In this document: positions 6,794 to 14,374 of the stretch, in pieces
How the letters are laid out: each line of letters begins with the position of its first letter
Numbering within the stretch: the first letter of the stretch is position 1
IMG/VR virus record: IMGVR_UViG_3300010885_080910
Span: 1-29,645 of that record
Direction: 5' to 3' (one strand)
DNA from: a virus
DNA: 29,645 bases
The notes under the pieces: model-generated
Database searches by the model: none
What the model was told of the DNA's origin: nothing
What the model saw: only the letters and a program-made list of their open reading frames with translations
Program-made: the position numbers and the translations under genes

Positions 6794-8407
6794 TCAACGA
6801 TACAGCCAAGAAAAGTCAGAAACGTCGGCGTGGCGCACCGAAGCGGGGTCCTTGGGCTTAAATACGTCTCTTGGGCTTGGGACCTGACCAGAGATGGCTG
6901 GATTTACCAATGGTTTGGCAGAGTTGACGTCGCCTGGCATATTGGTGTTGCGTTCTAATTTTGTGGCTTTGAGCATGGCATAGGACATGGCCATGGCCTG
7001 CTCGTTGATCCCTGATTCTCCTGCTGATAACCAGACAGTGATTGCCAGGCTCATGATGAGATCATCGTGAGCGTCCTTGGAGGATTGGGCCCTATTGCCG
7101 TTCCAGATGAATGCCTGGAGTTGATCGTATAGTCGTTGTGAATAAACCTTAACGACGGAGTTCCTGATGAGTTCTTCTAATTTGGCTAGGATCTGTGCCC
7201 TGGTTTTTGTCTGCGTCGAGAAGCCAGGTATCGCATCTGGATTTGTGGACTTGTATTCGAAATGATCTCCGGAAGAGCTTTGGTAATACAGGTGCGGGTA
7301 GCCTTCATCTCGTAATTTGACACAGGTAAAATACCCAAATGTATTTTGCTCCGGACACAGCAATGCATCGTTATACATCTTGCCGTATTCAGAAAGCAAA
7401 TCGGCGAATTTATCCGGGGGTATTTTACCCATATATTCAGCAACAATTTCGCAAGTCTCGTTATCGACCACGTGAAAAGTAGAGAAATCTCCTGCATCTC
7501 CTCTAGCTACGTCGGCGCCGATGATGTATTTTTTGCCGGAAGATGGTCTACTCCAGATCCAAACTGCGCTCTGCGGACCTTTCTTTTCCAGAGGTGGTCG
7601 AATCATCTCACGAAGATATTCTAGCTCTGTAGGCTGGAGGAATGTGTCGCCTGATGATATGAAATCACACAAAAATTCTTGGGCAACTTTTCGCTTTGGC
7701 AGGTTCTTTGTTTCTTTATCAAACCACTCTTGGTCGTGCTCAGGATGGACCCACCATGGCAGCTTGATGGTATTAAATTCATTCTGTTTGGTCTCGCCGT
7801 CCATCCAGAGACGATAGTACTGTCCTCCAACACCATTAGGAGTTGAAATAATGATGGCATTGCCACCGGTGGATAACGTAGGATAGAGACCGGTCCAGAT
7901 ATCCTCAAAGTCTCTAATAAAAGCAGCTTCATCGACGATGAGCAAAGACAGGGCTTCGGACCGACCGGCGTCGGGACTTGTTGGTATGGCTGTTATTGTA
8001 GAACCATTGGCGAAGGCTATCGATTGTTTCGTTGGTTCGTATTTCGTTAACAACAACCAAGGCGGTAGACCGTCCAGCATGATCTTTATTTTTTTAATGA
8101 AGTTCATGGCAGTCGATAGCTTTGTGGCTATGACTAAGATGTTCTTATCCTTTTTAAAAATAGCGAACCATGTGGCGTAAGCCGCCGTAACCGTGGAAAG
8201 ACCCAGCTGCCTAGATTTAAGGACTATGTTGAAACGACTTTCTTCAAATGATTTAACACAATCATCCTGAAAATCATAAGTCTCAAAAGGAACAAGACCC
8301 CGCAACATGTGCTGGATCTTTACGTAGTTCCGCATGAAGTAGACGGGTTCTTTGCCGCAGCGGATTATTTCCTTTATTTGTTCGCTTCTTGTCAGCGGCT
8401 TTATCAT
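6794..8407 (-). CDS. 17: Terminase large subunit (packaging ATPase and nuclease), T4 gp17-like
   Basis: 537 residues. It pumps DNA into the prohead through the portal and cuts the concatemer. Domains in order: N-terminal ATPase with Walker A-like KSRQLGLST (64-72), Walker B plus catalytic Glu LLIVDEAAFI (155-164), and coupling motif STPNG (188-192); C-terminal RNase H-fold nuclease with acidic residues in GADVARGD (Asp299), PEQN (Glu353) and DAHDDL (Asp448/Asp449). The length is a little shorter than T4 gp17 (610). ATG 8407 is inside an ATGA overlap with the gene before it, so the two are translationally coupled. No intein or frameshift is seen in this gene. Confidence 0.96.
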   Translation of the reverse strand: MIKPLTRSEQIKEIIRCGKEPVYFMRNYVKIQHMLRGLVPFETYDFQDDCVKSFEESRFNIVLKSRQLGLSTVTAAYATWFAIFKKDKNILVIATKLSTAMNFIKKIKIMLDGLPPWLLLTKYEPTKQSIAFANGSTITAIPTSPDAGRSEALSLLIVDEAAFIRDFEDIWTGLYPTLSTGGNAIIISTPNGVGGQYYRLWMDGETKQNEFNTIKLPWWVHPEHDQEWFDKETKNLPKRKVAQEFLCDFISSGDTFLQPTELEYLREMIRPPLEKKGPQSAVWIWSRPSSGKKYIIGADVARGDAGDFSTFHVVDNETCEIVAEYMGKIPPDKFADLLSEYGKMYNDALLCPEQNTFGYFTCVKLRDEGYPHLYYQSSSGDHFEYKSTNPDAIPGFSTQTKTRAQILAKLEELIRNSVVKVYSQRLYDQLQAFIWNGNRAQSSKDAHDDLIMSLAITVWLSAGESGINEQAMAMSYAMLKATKLERNTNMPGDVNSAKPLVNPAISGQVPSPRDVFKPKDPASVRHADVSDFSWLYR

Positions 8408-8781
8408 GCAAGCTCGAAAGTTGTCTTTCTTCGGAAGTAAGCTGTCCGCTTTGGATTGTGAACGTTAAAACCAATGACTTCGATAGAGTCTGTCGTGGAA
8501 TGTTCCTTGATGGATAACGTCTTGCCGGTCAAATCTTTATAGACGGACTTGACGTTCTTTAGAACGGCGTCAATAACCTTCACCGATTCTTCGGAGTAGC
8601 CTCGCTTCATCGTTATCATCTCTTTTTCGGTAGCAAAATTAACTATGGCCTGGTAAGAAGCCAGTAGCATGTCGCCAACAAAGCTAAATTTAACGGAATA
8701 CGAAGCCGTCTTTGGTGTAGACGAACGACCCCATGTGGTGTCTATCGCCTGTCCCAACGCTGCAAGATCTATCGTGCTCAT
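8404..8781 (-). CDS. Small conserved-looking protein coupled to the terminase gene
   Basis: 125 residues, ATG 8781, with its stop overlapping the terminase start (ATGA). The N-terminal half has helices around the segment FVGDMLLASYQAIVNFATEK; the C-terminus is beta-like and basic with the distinctive run DSIEVIGFNVHNPKRTAYF. There is no Cys cluster, no obvious helix-turn-helix and no enzyme motif. The position directly before the large terminase is often that of a small terminase subunit, but the sequence gives no direct support for that. I do not recognise a named family; packaging or virion role inferred from position only. Confidence 0.75.
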   Translation of the reverse strand: MSTIDLAALGQAIDTTWGRSSTPKTASYSVKFSFVGDMLLASYQAIVNFATEKEMITMKRGYSEESVKVIDAVLKNVKSVYKDLTGKTLSIKEHSTTDSIEVIGFNVHNPKRTAYFRRKTTFELA

Positions 8782-8810
8782 AAAATATCTCTACCTAAAT
8801 ATAACGAATT

Positions 8811-9128
8811 CTACTCAAAGCGTATATCAGTGTTGACAAAAAGTCTTTTTTGATTATTGGCGTTAACTTGCTCAACCGATGGCCGCCATCCCTTTTCCCA
8901 CTCTGTCCTGTGAGAATAGGCCCACGTATCAGCGCAGGTCGTACAGCATTGGAATTCTTTGAAAGAAATTTCATCTTCCTTATGGGAAAAAGAAAAATTG
9001 CACACCCCACAAAATAAAGGCATGTCCTTTCGCTTGCTCTCATCATAAGACGAAGGCACAATAACGATGTAACTTCCTTTGTCTTTCATCTTCCTGTCTC
9101 GTGGATAAGGCAGCCAATCTTCGGTCAT
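8811..9128 (-). CDS. Small zinc-ribbon protein
   Basis: 105 residues, ATG 9128 within an ATGA overlap with the stop of the SbcD-SbcC fusion gene. Two Cys pairs, FCGVC (Cys40/Cys43) and CCTTC (Cys62/Cys65 with an extra Cys61), form a likely zinc ribbon, followed by a Trp-rich segment (ADTWAYSHRTEWEKGWRPS). The charged C-terminus has no further motif. Such proteins often bind nucleic acid or a protein partner, but nothing here shows the target. Coupled translation with the recombination nuclease suggests a link to DNA metabolism; that is inference. Confidence 0.78.
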   Translation of the reverse strand: MTEDWLPYPRDRKMKDKGSYIVIVPSSYDESKRKDMPLFCGVCNFSFSHKEDEISFKEFQCCTTCADTWAYSHRTEWEKGWRPSVEQVNANNQKRLFVNTDIRFE

Positions 9129-12100
9129 GATTCTTCTCCATAGGATATTCTAGCATCTTTTTCATTCTTTGTTATTTCCAATACGTGGTCGACAACATCT
9201 TTGATGCCATCGACATGGGTAATTACTATAATCACTCTAAAATATCGTTTTAGAGACGTCAACAAGCGATTGCAGGCCTCGACAGAAGCATCGTCCAAGG
9301 TTCCAAATCCTTCATCGATAATAAAGATATTTGGGCGTGGGAGAGAAGACACATTGATCATTGCGACACGAATCGCCAGAGAAGCGATGGTCTTTTCCAT
9401 TCCTGAGCACAGTTCGATGATTCTACGAGAATCACCATAGTTGATATAGATCTCGGAGCTGTCTGACTCTTCGTCATTTTCAAGTTCTATCGAAAAATCG
9501 ACAATGCCATGGAGTATCTTTGCCACCTCGGCATTGATGGCCGGCAATTGCGATTTTGTGATTATCGTAGGGATGCCTCGCTTGGAAAAAGCCGAAGCCA
9601 CTAAATCATGGACCTTCATCTTTTCCAACAAATCGTCCCTAATGGTCTTTTCTTCTCTTAGTTTTTCAAGCTCTGCAGCTAGCTTGCCTTTTTTTGTGGC
9701 CGCCTCAAATTTCATGGAATCCAAGAGCTTGATTGACTCTGATAGCGTCTCCATATTGGACTTAATAGAAACTGCTTCGGCATTTTCTTCCTTTTTTAAA
9801 GCTTCTTCCAGCAACTTTAGTCTATCTCTGGCAGAAGTCATTTCTACCCTTTGCTTGTCACATGAAGATTTTATCCTGGCGAGCTCAGTCTCTTTTCGAG
9901 ATAAATCCAGTTGCAATTTGGACTCCAAGGTCAAAAGCTTTTCCATCTTGTTGACCCGCTCCAAAACATTTTCATTATTGATGATATCGAGAGCCGACTG
10001 GGCCTCATTGAGATTCTTTAAAGCTTGTTCGACTTTTTCTGATTGGGTAGACATCTTTTCTTTATTAATGTGTGCATCTTTTATGAACTTGCAACTTGGA
10101 TAGTCGTCGCCACAAGGCACCTCGTCCAATATTTTTAATGATTTTTGGAACTGTTTTAATTGAGTCGATTCTTTCTCGTGGATGTGCCTCAAGGTTGAAA
10201 GAGATGTTTCCAATTTCTTGTAGGCATCGAGGCGGGCTCGAAGGACGGTTATGTTATTCTCGGCCTTAACGTTCTTTATTGTTTCTAATTTGACAACATA
10301 GTCCTGCGTCTCTTCCTCCAACCTTTGAATAGAGTCTTGACAACTTTTTGCCTGTTTTTCCAAAAATGTTACTTGGTGGGCATAAGTTTCCACCTGCGAA
10401 CGAGTTATCGGTGTCGTGTCTTTGTGTTTAGATAATTCTAGCTGCAATTGAGATAACTTGATCTGTTCTTCTTGCGACTTTTTTGTCAAATTATCGATTG
10501 TTCTTTCGCACTCTTCCAAGTCAAAGTTGCACTTTTCGATAATGGGCAACCACTCCTTGGGGGGGAAATTCTTAAGCTGCGCCTTAAGCACGTTGACTTC
10601 TTTGTTGGCCAACTCATGCATCTTATCAAAGATGTCTAGGTCCAGGAATCTAGACAAGATTGCTCGACGCTTTGTAGATCCCTGGGAGATAAACTGATTG
10701 ATCTCTCCTTGGGCAGACAATGACGTCATCAAAAAATCTTCGTGATTACCGATGAGGGTCTTGATCGCTTTTTCGGTATCCGTCCGCTGCTCACCGGCTA
10801 AATCTTCTGCCTCACCATCGTCATTAATCCTAAAAAGATTGAGGGCCGTCGCGGCCGTGGTCACGCCCTTCTTGTTTTCGCTCTTTGTAGTCTGACGCTC
10901 AATGACATAATCTGTCCCATTGTGATTGATAAGAACTTTGGAAGAACAATACGGCTTCCTTATATTGCAAACGTGTAGGTTTTTCATCGGACCACGATCC
11001 GTGGTGTTGAAAAGAGAATACATCAAGGTCCCGACAATAGAGGACTTGCCCAGCCTGTTGGAACCAAATATCCCAACGATTCCGTTGAGCTTATCGAAAT
11101 TGATAAAGTTCTTTGGGCCATACGTAAACATGTTGTCGAATTCTAGACACCTGAGAGTCCACTTAGAATTTCGTGTCGACTCTTCAGAATTTGCGACGGT
11201 AGACAAATACGACTTCACCTGCTCAAGAGCGGAGTCCCACGTTTCTTCCGAAAATTGCGAAGACTTGTGAAAATCCTTGACCAGCTTTGTCAAGACGTCT
11301 GGGCTTCTGAGGTCGGCTTTGGCCAGTGTCGTCGAACCCGTCTTTACGATGGACTTATCGATGACAAAATCAGACTTAAAAGTTACTTCGGTAGCCAGCT
11401 TCTTGCCTTTCAAGTTCTCGTTGAGGTCTCGAAAATCTTTTTGAGTCAACTGCTGGGAACTACGAATACGGAAGCGAGAACCATCTGGATAACTGGAAGC
11501 TTCTTTGATGACATCTTCTGTCGAACCTGACCACGTCAGCGTCACATAAGGCTTCGGATTGGGAAGCTTTCTAAAGCTAACGTCCCATTTTGATTCATCA
11601 TCTATATCCCATAGAAGATATCCATGTTCCAGCTCTTCCGCGTAGTTCTGTTGCAACGGAGTTCCAGCGTAAGATATCCAAGGCTTGTCGTCCCTATAAG
11701 CTAGATGCTGTCGCTTGTGGATGTCACCAAGGAGCACAAATGGATAATTTTTGAAGAAATCTGTCGTGAGTCCGTCGTCCAGTTCCCATCCGGTTTCCGT
11801 TTTTGAACCTCGAACCGGACCATGATAACAGGCTATGTTGACCTTGCCCGCGACGGGCTTAATGTCCTTCCATCCTTCCTCGTCAAAAAGGCTATAAATG
11901 CACCATGTATAACCAGGATGAAATTCGTACATTCCACTCTTTTTATAGAGATGGATCCTCGGGTTGTCCAAGGCGGCAACGATGGGAGACACGGCGTCTT
12001 GTCGAGATAGGTTGACCAAGTTCCCATCATGGTTGCCCAATGTAAGATGAACAGGGGCAACTTTTGACATGGCCTCTAACCACCACGTCAAAAACTCGAT

Positions 12101-12277
12101 GTATTCTGGCGATATGCCAGAAGTCTTTGTGTGGAATATGTCCCCACCGATGAAGATGTGATCTACTTTGTTCTTTTTACAATCTTTGATGAATTCGGTG
12201 AATACTTCTCGATACTCGTCGTGTCGAGAAAGAGACCGAATGTGGATGTCGGCGGTATGGGCTATTCGCAGTGTCAT
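9125..12277 (-). CDS. SbcD-SbcC (Mre11-Rad50) fusion recombination nuclease, T4 gp47-gp46-like
   Basis: 1050 residues. The N-terminal ~360 residues are an Mre11/SbcD phosphoesterase with metal-ligand motifs TADIHI (Asp10, His12), GGDIFH (Asp46), GNHD (81-84), CYHGP (His152) and GDIHKRQ (Asp185/His187). The chain then continues into a Rad50/SbcC SMC-type ATPase: Walker A GSNRLGKSS (405-413), Q-loop region SAQGEINQF, coiled coils with an unusual hook Cys722-x6-Cys729, signature ELCSGMEK (near 955-962) and Walker B IFIIDEGFGTLDD (about 984-996). In T4 and bacteria the nuclease and ATPase are separate chains. The complex processes DNA ends for recombination-dependent replication. No strong ribosome binding site is seen before the ATG; a small hairpin lies there. 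The frame is open across the junction. Confidence 0.95.
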   Translation of the reverse strand: MTLRIAHTADIHIRSLSRHDEYREVFTEFIKDCKKNKVDHIFIGGDIFHTKTSGISPEYIEFLTWWLEAMSKVAPVHLTLGNHDGNLVNLSRQDAVSPIVAALDNPRIHLYKKSGMYEFHPGYTWCIYSLFDEEGWKDIKPVAGKVNIACYHGPVRGSKTETGWELDDGLTTDFFKNYPFVLLGDIHKRQHLAYRDDKPWISYAGTPLQQNYAEELEHGYLLWDIDDESKWDVSFRKLPNPKPYVTLTWSGSTEDVIKEASSYPDGSRFRIRSSQQLTQKDFRDLNENLKGKKLATEVTFKSDFVIDKSIVKTGSTTLAKADLRSPDVLTKLVKDFHKSSQFSEETWDSALEQVKSYLSTVANSEESTRNSKWTLRCLEFDNMFTYGPKNFINFDKLNGIVGIFGSNRLGKSSIVGTLMYSLFNTTDRGPMKNLHVCNIRKPYCSSKVLINHNGTDYVIERQTTKSENKKGVTTAATALNLFRINDDGEAEDLAGEQRTDTEKAIKTLIGNHEDFLMTSLSAQGEINQFISQGSTKRRAILSRFLDLDIFDKMHELANKEVNVLKAQLKNFPPKEWLPIIEKCNFDLEECERTIDNLTKKSQEEQIKLSQLQLELSKHKDTTPITRSQVETYAHQVTFLEKQAKSCQDSIQRLEEETQDYVVKLETIKNVKAENNITVLRARLDAYKKLETSLSTLRHIHEKESTQLKQFQKSLKILDEVPCGDDYPSCKFIKDAHINKEKMSTQSEKVEQALKNLNEAQSALDIINNENVLERVNKMEKLLTLESKLQLDLSRKETELARIKSSCDKQRVEMTSARDRLKLLEEALKKEENAEAVSIKSNMETLSESIKLLDSMKFEAATKKGKLAAELEKLREEKTIRDDLLEKMKVHDLVASAFSKRGIPTIITKSQLPAINAEVAKILHGIVDFSIELENDEESDSSEIYINYGDSRRIIELCSGMEKTIASLAIRVAMINVSSLPRPNIFIIDEGFGTLDDASVEACNRLLTSLKRYFRVIIVITHVDGIKDVVDHVLEITKNEKDARISYGEES

Positions 12278-12283
12278 GTTTTT

Positions 12284-12301
12284 CTAGTCATTGAAGACTA
12301 G
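12284..12301. repeat. Inverted repeat in the leader of the SbcD-SbcC gene
   Basis: CTAGTC and GACTAG form a perfect 6-base stem around a 6-base loop, ending 7 bases before the ATG at 12277. On the coding strand it is followed by AAAAAC, not a T-run, so it is not a terminator for this operon. It could hide or position the start codon, since no good ribosome binding site is visible. Confidence 0.4.
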
Positions 12302-12350
12302 CAGATTTGCTATAAATAATGTATTATAGTTAGATTGTACTGTTCAAGCT

Positions 12351-13331
12351 TTATAGTCTAAAGCTGGTCGTTGAAGCTTTTTGTAGACGACCGGCAAATA
12401 TATCGCTCCATCCCATGGGACGGGCTTCATCGAGAGCTTTTTCAAATTCTGCTTTTGTCATCGCACCGGGATCTCCCCATGGTCTAACATCGACTACAAC
12501 AACATCGATATTGTATTCTTCTAGCTTTTGGACGATCTTGGGAGTCTTCTTGTTCCACATGTCGCCGTCGAGAGATAGAGCGACAGGAGTGCCATGGAGC
12601 AAGATCCTATTGAACAACTCATGACGTTCGTCTAAATCTGAGCCCAATAAAGCGGTGGAATTTTCGGGGCATTTAACAAGATCGAATGTTCCTTCACATA
12701 AAACTAGTCGTTTCGACCAATCTAAATTTATCTCATTAAAGATGATGGGATTTTTGTCGACATCAGGGTTGTCGTATTTGGGTTTCTTGTCTTTGTCTAC
12801 AGCCCGGGCTACAAAATAATTCAAATTGCCTTGAGAATCAAAAGACGGCATGATGACTCGCCTTTTCCATCGAGGCTCATCTGATATTCCAAATTTAAAA
12901 TACCAGGCATCGCGATCGGTTAAACCACGAGAATAGATGTATCTCCATAAAGCTTTGACGTCTGGGTCTGTGTCTCCAGCTTGGACCAACAATCTAAAGT
13001 CTTTTGGTAGCGATATCTTTTGGTTCTCGACAATTTCGGCTGTGACAAATCTATTTGTTGTAGAAGAATCTCCAATTAGTTCACGATAAGAGTTCAGCTG
13101 CTCTTGTGTGCCATATTTCCTGAGCAGAGGAGCAAGGGTCCGAGATTTCCATCCGCATGTCCAGCAGTGATTCGCTTCGTCTTGTGGACGAATAGACAAC
13201 TTTTTTTTCGTCGGGTCCAATGGAGCACATATTGGACATCTAACATCGAAATTTTTACCATTGCCCGATAGTCGACCTCGACCAAAAATGGATTCATAAA
13301 ACTTTATTTTATCAGTGACAGAAACCAGCAC
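12351..13331 (-). CDS. DNA primase, Zn-finger and Toprim type
   Basis: 326 residues. It makes RNA primers for lagging-strand synthesis. The N-terminus has a zinc finger CPIC (Cys32/Cys35) and CWTC (Cys56/Cys59), then a linker, then a Toprim catalytic core: LVLCEGTFD (Glu213, Asp217) and ALSLDGD (Asp255/Asp257). The length matches phage primases of the T4 gp61/DnaG type without a helicase fused to it. The start is a GTG at 13331: an in-frame TAA lies 24 bases upstream and no in-frame ATG lies between, and an AAGG further upstream is poorly spaced, so the start is the best available rather than certain. It follows the RuvC-like gene after 24 bases. Confidence 0.9.
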   Translation of the reverse strand: MLVSVTDKIKFYESIFGRGRLSGNGKNFDVRCPICAPLDPTKKKLSIRPQDEANHCWTCGWKSRTLAPLLRKYGTQEQLNSYRELIGDSSTTNRFVTAEIVENQKISLPKDFRLLVQAGDTDPDVKALWRYIYSRGLTDRDAWYFKFGISDEPRWKRRVIMPSFDSQGNLNYFVARAVDKDKKPKYDNPDVDKNPIIFNEINLDWSKRLVLCEGTFDLVKCPENSTALLGSDLDERHELFNRILLHGTPVALSLDGDMWNKKTPKIVQKLEEYNIDVVVVDVRPWGDPGAMTKAEFEKALDEARPMGWSDIFAGRLQKASTTSFRL

Positions 13332-13355
13332 ATCATCATTATACCACTGACCTTA

Positions 13356-13925
13356 TCAATTTTTCACTGAGCCTTCGACCATGGCGGCCCGAGCGATGAC
13401 ATAACTATCAGTGGCATCTCGAGACCAATCAACTGGGGCGCCACTCTTCTTCAGCGGCCACTGAACATGTTTCAAATCGTTCTCCGACATATGCTTGAAA
13501 ACTTGTTCTTTTCCGCTCATTCCAGCTATCGAATTCCTCTGCATCTTTATGCCGCACAACTTTCGAGCGTGGGAAGCTGATATGTGCTCTGGATCAACTT
13601 TAAATATTTCCCTAGAGATGTAGGAGACTATCCCGTTGAACCGCATCAACGTCGTTATCGTCGCGGCCGACGACATCCCCTTTTGAAAACCCAGAAGAGG
13701 CTCTTCCAAAGCGACGCGATAGTTGCCAGGAAACTTGTTGCACAACGAAGCCAGCTCTAAGGCCACGACGTCGGCTTTCTCGAAGAAAGTCTTGCATTTC
13801 TTAAACTCTATCCTGTCCAAATAAACGATGTGAGAACTTTCAAAGGCTTCATCGACTTCTGGATTTAGCACGCAGACTCCCGTCACCGAAGTGGAAACAT
13901 CGAGACCGAGAATAAATTTGGACAT
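13356..13925 (-). CDS. RuvC-like Holliday-junction/branched-DNA nuclease
   Basis: 189 residues with an RNase H-like fold: GLDVSTSVTG (Asp9), the second acidic strand ALEEPL (Glu74/Glu75) and the C-terminal helix SRDATDSYVIARA (Asp170, Asp173). These match the catalytic acids of the RuvC family. In phages such enzymes resolve branched replication or recombination intermediates so that the terminase can package linear DNA. ATG 13925; a weak AGG lies upstream. It sits between the gp4-like nuclease and the primase in a compact nucleic-acid operon. Substrate specificity cannot be read from the sequence. Confidence 0.85.
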   Translation of the reverse strand: MSKFILGLDVSTSVTGVCVLNPEVDEAFESSHIVYLDRIEFKKCKTFFEKADVVALELASLCNKFPGNYRVALEEPLLGFQKGMSSAATITTLMRFNGIVSYISREIFKVDPEHISASHARKLCGIKMQRNSIAGMSGKEQVFKHMSENDLKHVQWPLKKSGAPVDWSRDATDSYVIARAAMVEGSVKN

Positions 13926-13964
13926 ATTGCACTATAAGCCTGAGTGACACGAGATAAAACTTTT

Positions 13965-14366
13965 CTATAATAGACCCATGTCCTTCAATTGAATTTCTGT
14001 TAATACTTTGTAGGTGGCTCCATGCATCAAGCACCAGCGTTCGGCAGCCTCCATCTTCTTCTTTACTGTGGCTTGTTCCAATTTGCGGCGGGGCTTTATC
14101 TCGTATACTATCCTGGTTCCGTCTACGTATTCTACATAAAAATCAGGGTAGTATTTGCGAATCTTGCCTGTCTTTTTGTTCGAAAGGTACTCGATGACAA
14201 GCTTTTCATAGGACCACGACTTTACTTCCGCCAGCGAATCCAAGTAAACGCAAAATTTTTGTTCCCAACCACTACGATATTTACACTCTCCAGCAAGCGG
14301 GGATATATGCGTGCCACGATGATAATGACTTTTGCGCTTTTTCTTTTTTCGAGGAATAGTTGGCAT
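13965..14366 (-). CDS. 4: PD-(D/E)XK nuclease, T4 gp4 head-completion-like
   Basis: 133 residues. The strongly basic N-terminus (RKKKKRKSHYHRG) is followed by a nuclease core: RSGWEQKFCVYLDSL (Glu35), the strand pair KYYPDFYVEY (Asp75), and VYEIKPRRKL (Glu89, Lys91). This is the pattern of the TnsA-like/PD-(D/E)XK superfamily to which T4 gp4 head-completion proteins belong (gp4 ~150 residues). T4 gp4 acts after packaging to ready the filled head for tail joining. ATG 14366 lies 8 bases after the previous stop with no clear ribosome binding site. A general DNA-repair endonuclease role cannot be ruled out. Confidence 0.8.
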   Translation of the reverse strand: MPTIPRKKKKRKSHYHRGTHISPLAGECKYRSGWEQKFCVYLDSLAEVKSWSYEKLVIEYLSNKKTGKIRKYYPDFYVEYVDGTRIVYEIKPRRKLEQATVKKKMEAAERWCLMHGATYKVLTEIQLKDMGLL

Positions 14367-14374
14367 AAATTCAA

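Noticed and set aside
8404-8781. Small terminase subunit call for the gene before the large terminase
   Set aside because: Only position supports it; no DNA-binding helix-turn-helix or coiled-coil oligomerisation pattern was seen.
9504-10103. 199-residue plus-strand frame opposite the Rad50-like coiled coil
   Set aside because: Ser/Phe-rich translation that mirrors the antisense of Glu/Lys-rich coiled-coil codons; the minus-strand gene has complete family motifs across it.
12311-12318. TATAAATA, like the T4 late promoter
   Set aside because: It reads on the plus strand, where no gene lies. A minus-strand copy at 18236-18243 is inside a gene; such octamers are expected by chance in AT-rich DNA.
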